A DNA stretch of 64,000 nucleotides from Acanthornis magna (GCA_036785705.1 JAWUZG010000016.1:1550001-1614000); one strand, 5' to 3'. Positions 39,175-51,779 are shown, counted from the first letter of the stretch. A program made the numbers and translations. Notes: a model not told the origin generated them from the sequence alone.

Positions 39175-41459
39175 TAATTATTATTATATGTCCCAAGCCA
39201 TCATGAAGATTTGTCTGGTTGTTCAACAAAAAAAAAGGAAATTCTCTGAGAACTACTTCTTCCCAAATGTCTCACAGAATGGTACCAACCCCAACCACCC
39301 CATATTGCATCCAACAGAGACAAAAGACAATATATGTTCTATTGTAGAATATATAGTAAGATGTAGGTTTATAAAATGAGAAAAAGTGTCTAAGCTCAGG
39401 TAAAAGTTCTCAGAGTTTTGGGCTACCTGTGCAAAAAAAATGCCAGTTTGAAATACTGTTGAAACGGGGGAAGAATGAGGCTTTAAGGAGCTAGTTCCAA
39501 AGTGTACTGACAGAACAAGTTCCAAAGCGTACAGCAAGTAGTAAAACTAGTTGAAAGACATATTAGCAATTACATATCCAGAAAAATTGACATTTGTTGG
39601 AAATGAACCAGTTTTGGTTTTGCTTACTTGACTCTGAACTGAAATTCTCTGGAAAGAGAATCCTGTCAAAACCAGGATAGCCCAGTCAGCCAAGGACTAA
39701 CAAAGCAATCTGTATAGCAGCATCCCTGGCTTAGCAGTGTGACTGTGCTAGGAGCAGTCAGCCTCCTGAGCTTTGCTGGAACCACTCCACTTTGTTTTGC
39801 ATCTCAATATTCAGAGTCCAGAGCCAGCAGCCTCCTCCGCTGCCTCCTTGTGACAGCGCTGGCCTGGGCCAGCAGAGATCAACATTTGACTTCACTCCAA
39901 ACTCAGAAGAGCAGAGATCCTGTCACTTCAGCACTATTTTAAAGACTGTTTCCACCATCTCAAGACATGCCACAAAATCAGGTTTTGATTTAGAAAATAT
40001 TTTTTAGCATCTCCTGGCCAGCAAACTGAGCTCACAGTCAAGAAATACCCGGAGAAATGTGTCTGTGTGCTCAGAGCGTGCTCCTCAGTAGTTAGGCACA
40101 CATGAATCTGTGAAAGACCGTGAATATTCCCCAAAATCAAGTGCTACAGCAGTGAGAGAGTGGGCTACACCCTGCTGAGTTCATTCCCATGAATAATCCC
40201 AGGGCTTTCCATCAGACTGTTTGTGTCAATAAGGCAAACAAGTCTTGGCCTGTCCCAAATATTGTTCATTGCAGATTGCAACACAGCAAATGTAATTATG
40301 TAAGTGAGAGAAAGGCAGCAGGAGCAATTCCTAAAGGCAGGACATCATTAAGATTTCATAACAAGTACATTTTCCCAAGGGATCCAGAGGAAACGAGAGC
40401 CATGGATTTCCTGAGGCCAGACTCTGTTTGGCTTCAGACATCCAAGTGCATTTTTAATTGCAGCATCCACTTGAAAGGCACAAAGTTCCTCAGGAAGTGA
40501 ACAGGATTTGAAACAGGTTATAAAATAATGTCCAGTCCCTCATCTTAGACAACATGGAACATGCCCTGGTAAAAAAAAATCCCAGAGTGGTATTACATGA
40601 TATTTTGGCTTTGGAGAATTACCATGTGCCATTTTCTCTGGATAATAGACAAATAAAAGTCTGCATTTCAGGGGGAGGCAGTTGCTGTATGTTTTCATGA
40701 TCAGGGTATTGTCAGTGAGAAGAACCAAGTTTATAGAACAACCTGAAACAAGTTAATAAGCGTTAAAAGAAATAAAAGATGGCTGAGGAACTTTATATAT
40801 CCAGCAGGAATGGGAAGAGATACTGGCTCAACTTGGATTCAGATTCTTTATAAGATCAAGAACTAACAAAATGCCTTTCCTTACCATTGCATCAAACTCT
40901 ATTACAGGTTAGAAAAGGTGCTCAAAGGTAGCTAGTTACATCTTTGAGTGAGGAAAGTCAACACATACACTCAGTCGAGATTTCTTTGGGTTTTTTAGTC
41001 TAGCGAAAACTGAATTATGTGTTAACAAATAATCGCATGCCAACTGGCTTTAATTAAAAGGGAGCACTTCAGATATTACTCCTTGAAGTAGGAAATTTCC
41101 TGCTGGAAAAAAAAAAAAACAAACTTGAGAAAATTGCCCCATTATGTGCCTGTGTTGGGGTAACTAAAATTATTTACACATCAGAACATTAACACCATCG
41201 CACCTGAGCTGCTTTGCAATAGGGAAAATCAATCTTGTAGTTGTGTATGAAACTGATAAGTAGTTTTATAACACATACACCTCCATATACTATAAATATA
41301 TGGAGACAAATAAGAAGGTCCTGGGATGTACAGCCAAATTCTTATCTGATAAAAAGGGACAATCTCTATTGGATTTATTGTGGGAGAACCCCAGTGTGTG
41401 GATTTTACCAAGCTCTGTTAGGTTTCAGTACCATTTTTGAGTTGCTCCACTTCAAAATT

Positions 41460-41600
41460 TAATCAAATCCACTCCTTTGTGACGATAATACACTGCTTCT
41501 AATAATGAAGCTTAATGAACAGAATTAAAAGTTGATTAATTGTAAGCACAATTAAACACAGAAATGCTTTGCATCTTTGCCATAAAATCTGTCTACTGTT
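41460..41600. promoter_or_regulatory. Candidate conserved non-coding element
   Basis: A dense set of homeodomain-like cores lies here: CTAATAATGAAGC, GCTTAATGAAC, AGAATTAAAAG, TTGATTAATTG and CACAATTAAAC, all within about 100 bp and with no repeat or ORF. The call rests on composition only, and AT-rich chance sequence is a real alternative. Confidence 0.2.
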
Positions 41601-43504
41601 AAAAAACTTGTCACTTGCTGTCCTCTCTGTCTCTGGATTTTTAAACAGCTTTTATGGGCTTTTCAGTTCCTGCCTGCAATTCAAATCCACCTTTTCTTTT
41701 GTCCTCCTTGGCCCTTCATCCTCCTGCCCCTCCACTTTCCTTTAGCTAAAAGCAAAAAGCCAGAGCGAGTTTAGAAAATCTGTGATACTCATCTGACATT
41801 GCCACAACCTTTTTTATATGGTTTGACAGAGCTGGCAGTGTAACAGCACAGGAAGGTGTTGTCCCAAATCAGCAGAGATCCAGGCAGAGACACTCCCTTC
41901 ACCTGCTCATCAGCTGATCTTGTAAGAGTGTGGTGCTGCCTTACACCTCGTGAGGTCTCAGTTCAGCCCTCAGCACATTTCCAAACTCAAAACATCAGGA
42001 AGGTAAAGGAAGGTGCTTCATATCAGAGGGAGCAAGGAGACAAATAGCTGAGGGAGGTAAAATATTGAAAAGAGAGGATAGAGACTGACTTTGCCAAGGG
42101 GAAATAATGCTGAAAAAATTAATGCTGGGAGTTTCATGCAGCGTTATTGCATATTTTTTCATCTGATTTTTTCTTCATTCAGTGACCTTACCTGGATTTT
42201 GTTTCTCTCTTAGTCTTATAAATGCCAGTGCAGCTAAGGTTCCACAGAAGTGTATCAAGCAGACTCGTCCTTCAAAAATGTTGCTGGAAGACATCCCAAT
42301 GTAGTTACACAAAGAAGAGTTAAAGACTAATACTAAATCGTCTTAAACCCTTTGAAAATCCTTATCTGAGATATACTACTTGTCGAATACTAACTGAATT
42401 TGGTTAAATTATATTTTTAGGCTCCAAAGTCACTTGGACAATAAGGAAAGGTACTACTTTTCCGTTATACACAGAAAGCAGGAACTTTATGTTCTACTGT
42501 TTTATTCCAGGAAGGAAATATTATTTTAAAAATAATTTCAGTCTCCAGATATCTAAAGGAGAAGTATTAGTTCTAAGGAAACTACTTTAATTTTCTACTT
42601 ATCAGATCTTCACACATATACCAAGATTCAAAAATACCCAAAAACTTATTCAGAACTTTGAAATATTTTAGAAGTTTAAAATTGTGTATGAAAAATATAG
42701 ATTTCTGAGATAATATGCATTGCATTTTCCAAAGTTCCAGGAAATAGGCAGATGATACAAAGTCTTATCAAAAAATATAAATGCAGTGTGTCAAGTGAAA
42801 AATAATAGTGATTAGCTTAACAGCATCTTGGTTATGTATCTTTTATAATACATGATGTATTGGGAGTGTGGTTTACTCAGGTTATGGAATTAAAACAGTA
42901 GGAGGTCTAATCTGAATTAATGTACAGGTTCACTGGGAAATATTGATAGATTTAAGTATGATTCCTTGTAATATGCTGTTTTATACATCTACAGTTTGGT
43001 CGATAGGGAAAATGAGCAGCGTAGACTAAAATTACACAGTATTCTTGAAAGACATATAAAAGAAGTTTAGAAGGAAGCACAACACGCAAATTTCTTCCAT
43101 GAATTCAGACCCCAGCTCATGTGGCGTATGAAATTGCTGTGATTTTCCTTACTGTGCACTGTATCTTTAAAAGTCTAAGAGGTGCCTGCCGCTTTTCAAG
43201 ACAGATTTGATGATATGTGCTGTGCCATCTACTGCAAATTTCCCTTTGTTGCTGTTTTGTTGCCTTTATCACCAAAAAACACATCTCCCAGCAAGGACAA
43301 GCAGATCACAGCAGCTGAAAACCAAGTTTGTGCAGCAAGTATCATGCAGCATCCATGTCAGGGCTCCTGTATGGATTTTGGGCAACCTGAATTCCTCTGG
43401 GATGAGGCAAACATACAAATATTATGAAAACTGTTGCACTGCTCAGTGACCCCCAGCCACCAGAGGAGCCCATCCAGTGTACCCCAGCCAAGCCATTGGT
43501 ATCT

Positions 43505-43606
43505 CTGGAATCATTTAGGTTGGAAAAGACTGGTAAGATCATTGAGTCCAACCTTTGACCTTTCACTAAGTGAAACTATGGTTTCCTGAAACCTCTGTCC
43601 AAACCT
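43505..43606 (-). mobile_element. CR1 3' end, minus strand
   Basis: On the plus strand the sequence reads 'tggaatcatttaggttgg', 'aaaagactggtaagatcattgag' and 'tccaacctttgacctttcac', followed by a poorer 'taagtgaaactatgg' and 'acctctgtccaaacctcc'. This is the reverse complement of the CR1 3' UTR block that normally precedes the ATTCTATGAT tail. It is the only minus-strand CR1 in the window. It is short, moderately diverged and non-coding. Confidence 0.85.
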
Positions 43607-46600
43607 CCCCTTTCCCTTTATAATCTCTGTAATGTATATAACCTATAAGCCTTCATAGGATTTAAGTGTGCAGCTTGAATGTTGGTTACCTGGCACAGGA
43701 CAGTGCTGAAATTCTTTTTATCCCAGTGAACCCATTCCTTTCACAGCTCAAATAGAGGGTAATAGCACACACCCATTCCTTGGTACTGAATCCCAAAAGG
43801 GCTTAAAAATCAGACTCGTAAAGTGACATGGCAACAGAAGTAGCCATTATCCTGTAAAAAGCTTTTAATCTTTTGGTAACAAAAGAGCATAAAGATAGCC
43901 ATAGGCTCTCATTGAGTGCCAGGTGACTACACCAAGTCATAACCAATCTGCAGCTATAGAGAAATACTGCAAATTTGCTCCGGCAAAATGTCCTGCTCAG
44001 CATTAGAGAACTTAGCTGAGTGTTTCCTGGTAGCTCATTGTGCTTGTGAGTGCCACTGCTGTTTGGCGAGAAAAATGAGAGTCTGTAAAGTGCACAGGTA
44101 AAATGACAAGTGCCTTACTGTTCTCTAAAAACCCTCGTGATTGCATATCACTCCCTTTAAATTCTGATTAGGAGAAGGCACTGAGAATCTCAGCTGGGAA
44201 TACAAAAGGATAAATGGACTTATCAGCTAAATGCACAAACTGTCAGGGTGAACAGCATTCATTTCAGAGCTACTAGGACCACCTCCACCCAGATGCGAGC
44301 ATATGGTCTCACATTGCATCATTTACAGTAAAGCATTGCAAAATTGGGGGTTCTTTAAGAAAAACCACCTCTTGTACAAATATAAGCGCTGTACATAAAA
44401 CTAATGGTAGTGTTGACACAGAGCAGTAAGGACAGCTTTATTTATAACCTTGGAGATGGGGAAATAATAATACACAAGGGAAACTGAGAAAGTTTGTCAG
44501 TACTGAAGGGCTAAAATCAGGAGGTCATGGTGAGTCTTGACTTGGCATGACTTTGAAAGTACCTTGTTAGAGCCTAGAATTAGAGGCTAAAGCAGAGAGG
44601 ACTACCAGCTGGAGACAACAGACTAAGGTAGGACATGGCCATGCTAAAAATCAGTGTGAAAGGACTTTCTGCCATTTTTCATTTTTAGATGGTTTCATCA
44701 ATTCTGCAGAGACAGAAGAACAAATCTTCCATGTCAACACAGAAAAATTTATTAGCCAGTATGAGCTGGGCCAAAAATATGAAACCAAGACTGTTACTGA
44801 CAAGTGTTGATAATGACTGAAGTGGAGGATAAGAAAAGTAAATACTGAATTCCTACACAAGGTCTTGAAGGCAAGAAGAAATGCAGATTGTCTTCTTAAA
44901 TTTTCAGAACTTGCAAGAGGACTTAAATGTTTTATCAGTCAAGGGTGGAACAATGCTCTCCATGATGCCATTGTTTAAGATATCGTGGAGCAAGCGCTTC
45001 TGCACACTCACTTGATCTCAATCTCTTTCTGTGCATTATGTTCCTGCACTAACAGCCCAGCTGTATTGGGTGTTCATTGTCATTTTCTAGTAGTGAGCTA
45101 ATGGCACTGCTATAAAACAGCAAGCAGCTGGTGGCACAGCACAAATAAGTATTATTCAACATGAATTATGAATGGCATGGAAGTACTAAAAGAAACTTTA
45201 CAAAATACATGTCATAATATGTCCCAACTCCTCTCCCATCCCCAGCTGCCAGCTCATCTCTGAATGCTGCCTAAGCAAGAGAAGAGGCCAGCACAGAGCT
45301 CTGGCTTGGTTTGGATGCCTCACCCCAGCGTGTGTAGTTGTGTTACCATCACACAGACTTCTGTGGGTACCTGCTTGGGAATGGGTAGAATTGTTAGGAG
45401 AGATCTGGATCTAACACTGTGGAGTCCCTGAATTATTCTGCAGTTAGAAAGTAAAAAGACTCATTCAGGGTTGCCCTACACAAACTGCCCTACCAGGCAA
45501 ACGCTGGCAGAATTTGAAGCAGTCAAAAGAAGAAGTCTTAGAGAAGGATGAGAAGTCAAATATGAATCCGCCAGCAGCATGGAAGAGGCATGGGACATGA
45601 CAGGCAGGTTGCAGTATAGTCACAATCCTTCTCTGAGACTGTGGCTTCAGCAGAGGTTTGGTTTCTATGCTGGGATTCACTGGAATGCACAAAGATCAGC
45701 TGTAAAAATGGTGGTGTGAGGAAGGGAACAGGATGGGCTATTTTTGTGCTGATAACTGCCATAGGAAGGAGACTAGAAATCCTTGTCTTGATAAATTGCT
45801 GAAATAAGGATGGATTTAATGTCTGTGTCTATCAATGATATTTGGGGGAAGCTAAATATATAGAACAGCATTTATAATGCCAGTGCACCTGGTGATTTCT
45901 TGGAAAGATCCCAGATTTTCATTTTATAAAGAAATACATAAATGAATTGACATCTCAAGAAATGTATAGCTTGTCCCTGGATAATGGGCTTTTCAAGATA
46001 CACAGAGTCGTTTGTTTCTTTTTTGAAACAAAATTCTCCTTTAGAAAGATGGTGAGGATTCAGTGGAAAAGCACTGTATTGACATTGTCAGAACACATCC
46101 TCAGTAAAGTCTTTGTAAAATGGAGCCTTTAAGTTACACACTGAGGCCTTCAGCCTGCAAAGGCTTCGTGCAGACACTGGGTTTTATGCATTGCAGTTAG
46201 TCCCACTGATGTCAAAGAACTTGTCTTCATGGATAAAGTTATATTCCATGGGTCTCAATAGACCATAGCCTGAAAATACTGTATCTCAATATCATTTATA
46301 TACACAAATGGTGAAGGGATTCCCTGTTCACATATTTAGCTAGCCAACTCTGATGAACGCATACTTTATTCAACCACAGTTAGATGTGAATGAAGTCTTT
46401 TACTCATACACATCTTCAAGAAAAACCCTTTTCTATAAGTGAAGCTGAAAAAAGGATTGTTATTTTATTTGGTTGCCCACAACTGATTTCTTAGGAGAAG
46501 TGAGGATGGGTTGGTTTTGGTTGACCAGGTATAAAATTACCTCCTGTGACAATTCTCTCCAACCAAGATCCAGCATGGAGCTGTAGAGGAGCAGTGCTGC

Positions 46601-48060
46601 CTTCATCTGTAGATGCAGGATCTTTCTGAATGCAGAACAAAGTTTGGATGCCCTCCATTCCACAAGTGATATCAGTACAAGCTCAGAAACCTTCATAAAA
46701 CAAAACAAAGCTTGATTACCATGTAGACAGCATGAGGTTCCCACTAATTCTAGCATAGTTTTTGTCATTATTATTGGACCACTGGGGTATCCAGAAGTCA
46801 GGGAATCTCAATACCCACACAGCCTCATTGAATATTAATGCCAGAACCCTTACAATAGTGGCTAATAATGCAGCTTTTCGCTGCCATGTGAATTACACAT
46901 CAATATTAATGAAGCCTTTGTTAACATTCCGTGTTCTTTCCTTTCTCTTTCTCTGCCAGGATTTTGGACTGGTTTATGCCAACAACGCAGACTTACATGT
47001 CAACCCTGAGCAGGTCCCAGACATTTCAGAAAGGGCTTGTTTTTGCAAATGTGCATTTAAATTAAGAAGTATGCCACATCAAGGTTGCTTTAAATTGACG
47101 GCTGTTCAGTTCTTCTCCCCTACACAGGACAGATGTCGCTTTATATGTTTGCATATCCTAAAAGTGACACACAGAGGGCTGTCTTTTATTTCAAAATGTT
47201 ATTACAGCAGCCTTTGTATAAAAACTAACACAATCATTCACAATTATACATGGTTCTCTTTCTTTCCAGCATCAGATGCATCAAGAAAAGTCAATGCTTC
47301 TGTGATGGGAAAGAGAGATGAGTAATTTCTGGTTCTGTAAGAGCCCAAGGTACAGTTCTCACTGAGTTCTGCTATTCTAAACAGGAAACAGTTCCAGTGC
47401 TTTGAACCTTCATATGAAATTTAAATGTAATTGCCAGAAGCATTACCTTATTAATAAGAGTAGAAAAGCATCATTACTAATTATCTTGAGCTTAATTTGC
47501 ATTTTCTAAACATTTACATTATCTAATCTAACTATGTAACAGCTGCTTGCAAAGAGCTGCAGTTCTTTTCCAAAATGAATACCAGTAAATAATAAGTGTT
47601 GCTGTGGACTTCTCCTGTCAAACGTAGTGTCTCACTCCAAAAGGAGTTCCATCAGCCACAGAAGCAATACATTTTTTAATGAATACCAAACCACTTCATT
47701 TCAGCACAGCTGATCAACCGTGTTGAATGCTCTATCGAGTGATCTCGTTTCAGTGGTAGATCCTCCAAGATATCTGCAACAAATTACCTCTTTGAAAGAA
47801 GGATTCAATTGGTTTGCACTAATCTAATTTAGAGGAGGCCAGAGTAAAATCACACTTGGACTTAATCTCATCTGAATACAAACAGTACAAAAATGCTGTT
47901 GATAAGTAGCTGATGTAATGCTCTAACACACCATGGGGCTGACGGACTGATCCCACCCCTCTGAGGAGAGCACTCAGCAATTCCCAATGCTGTCTCTAGG
48001 ATTAAGACTTGAAATTGCATGTTTAGCATAGAATATATGGAACTTAATATCCCAAGATTT
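43607..48060. other. Unique non-coding sequence; one long frame
   Basis: No repeat with a secure identity is seen. A 187-codon plus-strand frame at 46762-47325 with splice-like signals inside is discussed as a finding, but it has no recognised domain and is not called a gene. A stretch at 46145-46216 resembles an old amniote repeat. Confidence 0.5.
46145..46216. repeat. Possible ancient amniote repeat remnant
   Basis: The text 'cagcctgcaaaggcttcgtg', 'gttttatgcattgcagttag' and 'tcccactgatgtcaa' resembles an old repeat in turtles and birds. That repeat reads roughly as 'tcctgcaa..cttatgcatgtg', 'ctttatgcatgtgagtag' and 'tcccattgatgtcaa'. The match is from memory and divergent, so this is a weak call. 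Confidence 0.3.
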
Positions 48061-48517
48061 AAAAAGAGGAAAAAGGGAAGGGAAGGGAAGGGAAGGGAAG
48101 GGAAGGGAAGGGAAGGGAAGGGAAGGGAAGGGAAGGGAAGGGAAGGGAAGGGAAGGGAAGGGAAGGGAAGGGAAGGGAAGGGAAGGGAAGGGAAGGGAAG
48201 GGAAGGGAAGGGAAGGGAAGGGAAGGGAAGGGAAGGGAAGGGAAGGGAAGGGAAGGGAAGGGAAGATAAAAGAGAAAAAGAAAAAGAAAAAGAAAAAGAA
48301 AAAGAAAAAGAAAAAGAAAAAGAAAAAGAAAAAGAAAAAGAAAAAGAAAAAGAAAAAAAAAGAAAAAGAAAGGAAAAAGAAAGGGAAAGGGAAGGGGAAG
48401 AAAAGGGGAAGAGGATGGGGAAGGGGAAGGGGAAGGGGAAGGGGAAGGGGAAGGGGAAGGGGAAGGGGAAGGGAAAGGGGAAGGGAAAGGGAAGGGGAAG
48501 GGGAATGGAAGAAAAAG
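48061..48517 (+). repeat. 457-bp polypurine tract of three arrays
   Basis: Only three pyrimidines (T at 48267, 48416 and 48506) interrupt 457 bp of A and G on the plus strand. The tract has three zones. A pure AAGGG pentamer array fills 48073-48265 (about 38.6 units). A GAAAAA hexamer array follows at 48274-48357 (14 units). A GGGGAA hexamer array lies at 48417-48470 (9 units) and decays to 48505. Runs of GGG spaced by AA satisfy the G-quadruplex pattern, and the strand asymmetry suits triplex (H-DNA) formation. The long frames here on both strands translate the repeat and are not genes. Exact copy number may be affected by assembly. Confidence 0.97.
48073..48265 (+). repeat. (AAGGG)n pentanucleotide array, about 38 units
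   Basis: This is a perfect array with no interruption over 193 bp. Because 60 is a multiple of five the phase never slips, and each unit is identical. Perfect identity implies recent expansion or contraction. The same motif is a known unstable pentanucleotide in a human disease locus; the link here is only the motif, not homology. Confidence 0.97.
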
Positions 48518-48969
48518 CAGACTATTCTTTGCAACAGTTGTCATTAAATGGAAATGACCAGCTCCTAGATAGATCCCATATGGCCAGCATGGGACTGTGG
48601 TGAAAAAGAGAATCAATATTTTACTTCTCACAATAGAAATGCAAGGCACCCAACAAAAACCCAAATCTGACCATATCATGGAGTATGTCTACTCAGAAAA
48701 AAATTAATTTTTCTAAGCTTAAGGTGAAAGTGGTCTGAGATTGCTGCTGGCAAAAACAAGTTAAACCACTAGTGTTGCTTTTTCTTCCTTCAAAACAAGC
48801 TCTGGTCTTTGGTGACTTCAAGAGAAACTGATTTTGAGCTGTGGCATCAGGTCCACTGCAGCAAAGAATGGAAACCATTTTACAGTACAGGATACGCTTG
48901 AAAGCCTGTATCTAGAACAATTGGTCTTCAAAGCATCACCTTTCATTTATAGGCACATATATTTGCTGA
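48518..48969. other. Unique non-coding spacer
   Basis: I see no gene or repeat between the polypurine tract and the MIR-like element. Confidence 0.5.
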
Positions 48970-49130
48970 TTTACTGTTAGGTTTAAGGTTAGTCAGCAAC
49001 CTTACTATATCTGTAAAATGGAGATGACAATCCCCGCCCCACAGGAAGCTTAAGGTTGAATTCACTAATATTTGCAAAACATTCTGAGGTGCTGCAATTC
49101 AGATTGTAATATGAATGTAAAAGCTCCCTG
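48970..49130 (+). mobile_element. Ancient MIR-like amniote SINE remnant
   Basis: The run 'tatctgtaaaatggagatgac', 'aatccccgccccacaggaag', 'cttaaggttgaattcactaat' and 'atttgcaaaacattctgagg' follows the SINE core order known from MIR elements. That order is: ctgtaaaatgggaataat, then a cacaggg segment, then taattaatgtttgtaaagcactttgag. The end 'gtaatatgaatgtaaaagc' matches 'gctatataaatgtaaag'. Amniote MIR copies do survive in birds. The fit is from memory and the element is old, tRNA-derived and non-coding; the tRNA-like head is not visible. Confidence 0.5.
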
Positions 49131-50398
49131 TGCCATGCCTATTATCTTTAAATTCATCAGCTTTACCTTGAAACATGTTTTTTTTAAAGGGGAAATACAT
49201 GAATTCTTTCTTATTCAAGACCACAGAAATAACTATGTGAATAAGTAGGCAGTAATTTTAAATTAAAATAATTGCAAATTTAACTTGGGCAAATTAAAAC
49301 TTGCAATATATTCTGATCGTCTTGGACAGAAAACAAAAATAAATGGCTGAAAAGAAAATTAGGTACAGAGGTGCACAGTTGAGTCAAATTAAGGAAGTAG
49401 AAAGTATCTGTGGATCATAATGTTCAACCTTACGAAATTGCTTTGTTGGCAATTGACTTTCTGGTTATTCACAGCTCTGTTACCTTCACAGAATATGCCA
49501 AGAACACAAAATCAGGTAGATTGTTAATATTTGCAAGTCTGGGGATCGCATGTGTGAAACCATGGCCCACTAAAATCCTCTTCAGTCTCTAAGCATCCTT
49601 ATTTCTTCACACCTTTGCAAATAAATGTCTCAGCTGTCATAAGAGCATTTCCATGTTTGGATTACTTTGTCCATAAATTAATGTAAAGTTTCCTGGATGA
49701 TTCGAAATTTTCTGCCATGTTTCACATCAAATCCCTGGAATGAGGAAAAACTGAAGGTTGGTTCCTCAGGCAACAAGAAGAATGAAAACAAAAACCTTCA
49801 TCTCTTATAGTTCAGAAAGGAAAACCCATAACATTTGTCATTTACTGCAGATGCAATTTAGTGAGTTACCCTCAGTGTGAAGAGAATATGCTTTCTTATA
49901 ACAGGCACTGTTTTGGCATTTACAGCTGTCCAAACCCTCTCCCAGCTATAAGCTCTTTATAAATGTTCGTCTTCTAAGAGTGCTCAGATCTGAAACCTGT
50001 ATTTTACCTTCAATTTGATTTCAGTAGCTGTCTGGAAGTATAAACCCAGCAGGATGACTTCCTACTTTATGCTAATTTCACATATTTAAAATATACCACC
50101 AGAGGAAAAAGGATTCATGGATTAAGGTATTTACCCTATTTTCATTTTCTACTTTCATGGCCTCCAACAGAAAGCAGAATTTCATGATAAACATACCCCA
50201 ACATGGGCTAAAACAATTCCCACTTATTATTCACAGAGGAGGTAAAACAGGATTTCAAAGGCTCAAAAATGCCCTCAATTTGCATCCTGTTTCATTTGTC
50301 ACTAAATCTGTTTGCTGTTGGGAAGGCATTTGCCATTCTGTTCTATTAGTCATTCAGTTAAAGCAAGACTTGTAATTAACACTTGTGATAATTAGGCA

Positions 50399-50417
50399 TT
50401 GGTTTGGTTTGGTTTGG
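50399..50417. repeat. Short (GGTTT)n run
   Basis: TTGGTTTGGTTTGGTTTGG contains under four units of GGTTT. It is small and of no clear consequence. Confidence 0.75.
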
Positions 50418-51779
50418 AATCAACCTCTGTGTTTTAATTAAATCTCAGGAACTGACAAAAATGGATATAGGTTTTTGTTTAGCCAAATGATTAAGTGGCA
50501 TTTTTTTCTCATCTTTTTTTGTTGAAGCCATGCTGTTTTCTACCCTGAGCGAGGAAGAATGTTTCATTGTGGACTTAAATGAACAGTTTACAAATAATTA
50601 CTTTTTCTGTTTTTAATGTTAATGGAAAATGCGTTCTAAAAACAAATCGCTGCCCTCACACAGAGTGCTTCTCTCAACGGACATATTATCTTTATGACAA
50701 CACTGGGTCAGCCAAAAGTACCATATATTACAGATGATTTATTCTTTATTGGGAAATGGGGAAAAAATATCCTCACACTGAGCTTAACCTATCCCAGTAA
50801 ACCTGTTACACAAACAGTTTGTCCACCAGCAAACAGACAAGCCAACCTGCCATGACAGATTCCAATTATAAGAAAAATATATCTTAAACAAATGCAACCC
50901 TTGTGTACCCAATGGCGCAATACAATAATTGCAAAGACGATTGGACCATCTGTGCATCAAATTTATGGCCTTATCACATAGAGTCAGACCTTTCAAAAGT
51001 AGCTTGTCAGAGGAGAAGGACTTAAAAGGAAAGAGCTGAGTGAGTGTGTGCCTGCTGCTTTAAGGAACTTAAATTTGGCAGCACTGTTGGGCTGATCAGA
51101 AGGCGAAAATTACAGGTAAAAACTAATATGGAATTAAGAAGTAATGTGCTGGAGACATGTGATACAGAGTAATGTCATTTCCTGTAGATGCATCTTTCCC
51201 AATTAGCAGCTAGCTCAAAAATCTGTGTTTTAAAAGAGCCAGTGCCCTGCAGAAGAAAGTCAGAGCAACAGAGCCAGTCAAGATTTTACAGCAAGTTCAC
51301 ACACCTGGATCCATTGTAGAATCTACTCAGTGACTCTCTGGTGGAGATATGAAGCCCGCATGGAAATCTGAGGAGAAGATATTCATCATTTAGAGAGACT
51401 ATTCTGCAACGTCAGGAAGGAGTCCATTTACTTCCCTCACCTCTACCCCCAAAAAGAGAGATTAAATGGTATTATTTCATACACATTCAACTGTTCCTTG
51501 TCAAGTAATTCTAACTCAGAAGTTATAAATATTCCAATGGATTAAAGGACACACAGGGGACAGCAGAACAATGACACAATGAGCTAATCTGTGCACAGAG
51601 AAATTAAGACCATTTAAATTCACTGGAAAAAGATAAAGCAAGAAAAGAGATGTCCTAGCATGCACTGCAAATAGTTTACAGATAAATATAACTATTACAG
51701 GGAAACACGTTTTAAAGATCTTCAGTTGGCTGAGTTAGATGCCAACTCTTTTTCCTTCTCTCAGTATAGTTATTGATGA

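Larger units (their letters stand above)
36930..43504. other. Unique non-coding sequence with small tandem repeats
   Basis: The stretch holds a 16-bp tandem duplication (37007-37040), a 14-bp perfect tandem duplication (38985-39012), a TTA microsatellite (39144-39173) and a possible regulatory block (41460-41600). No coding exon or RNA gene is recognised. Frames stay at or below about 114 codons. Confidence 0.55.

Noticed and set aside
41281..41305. 9-bp hairpin CTCCATATA/TATATGGAG
   Set aside because: Same reasoning: the length is within chance expectation and the sequence is AT-rich.
44330..44520. Possible further MIR-like remnant (aagcgctgtacataaaac, gatggggaaataataatac, gggaaactgagaaag)
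   Set aside because: The blocks are suggestive but in an order and spacing I could not reconcile with one element, so I do not call it.
47974..48679. Three long open frames (186, 194 and 206 codons) on both strands
   Set aside because: They translate the AAGGG, GAAAAA and GGGGAA arrays into repeated GREGK, KE and GK units (or their complements). Repeats with no stop codon in any phase give such frames without being genes.
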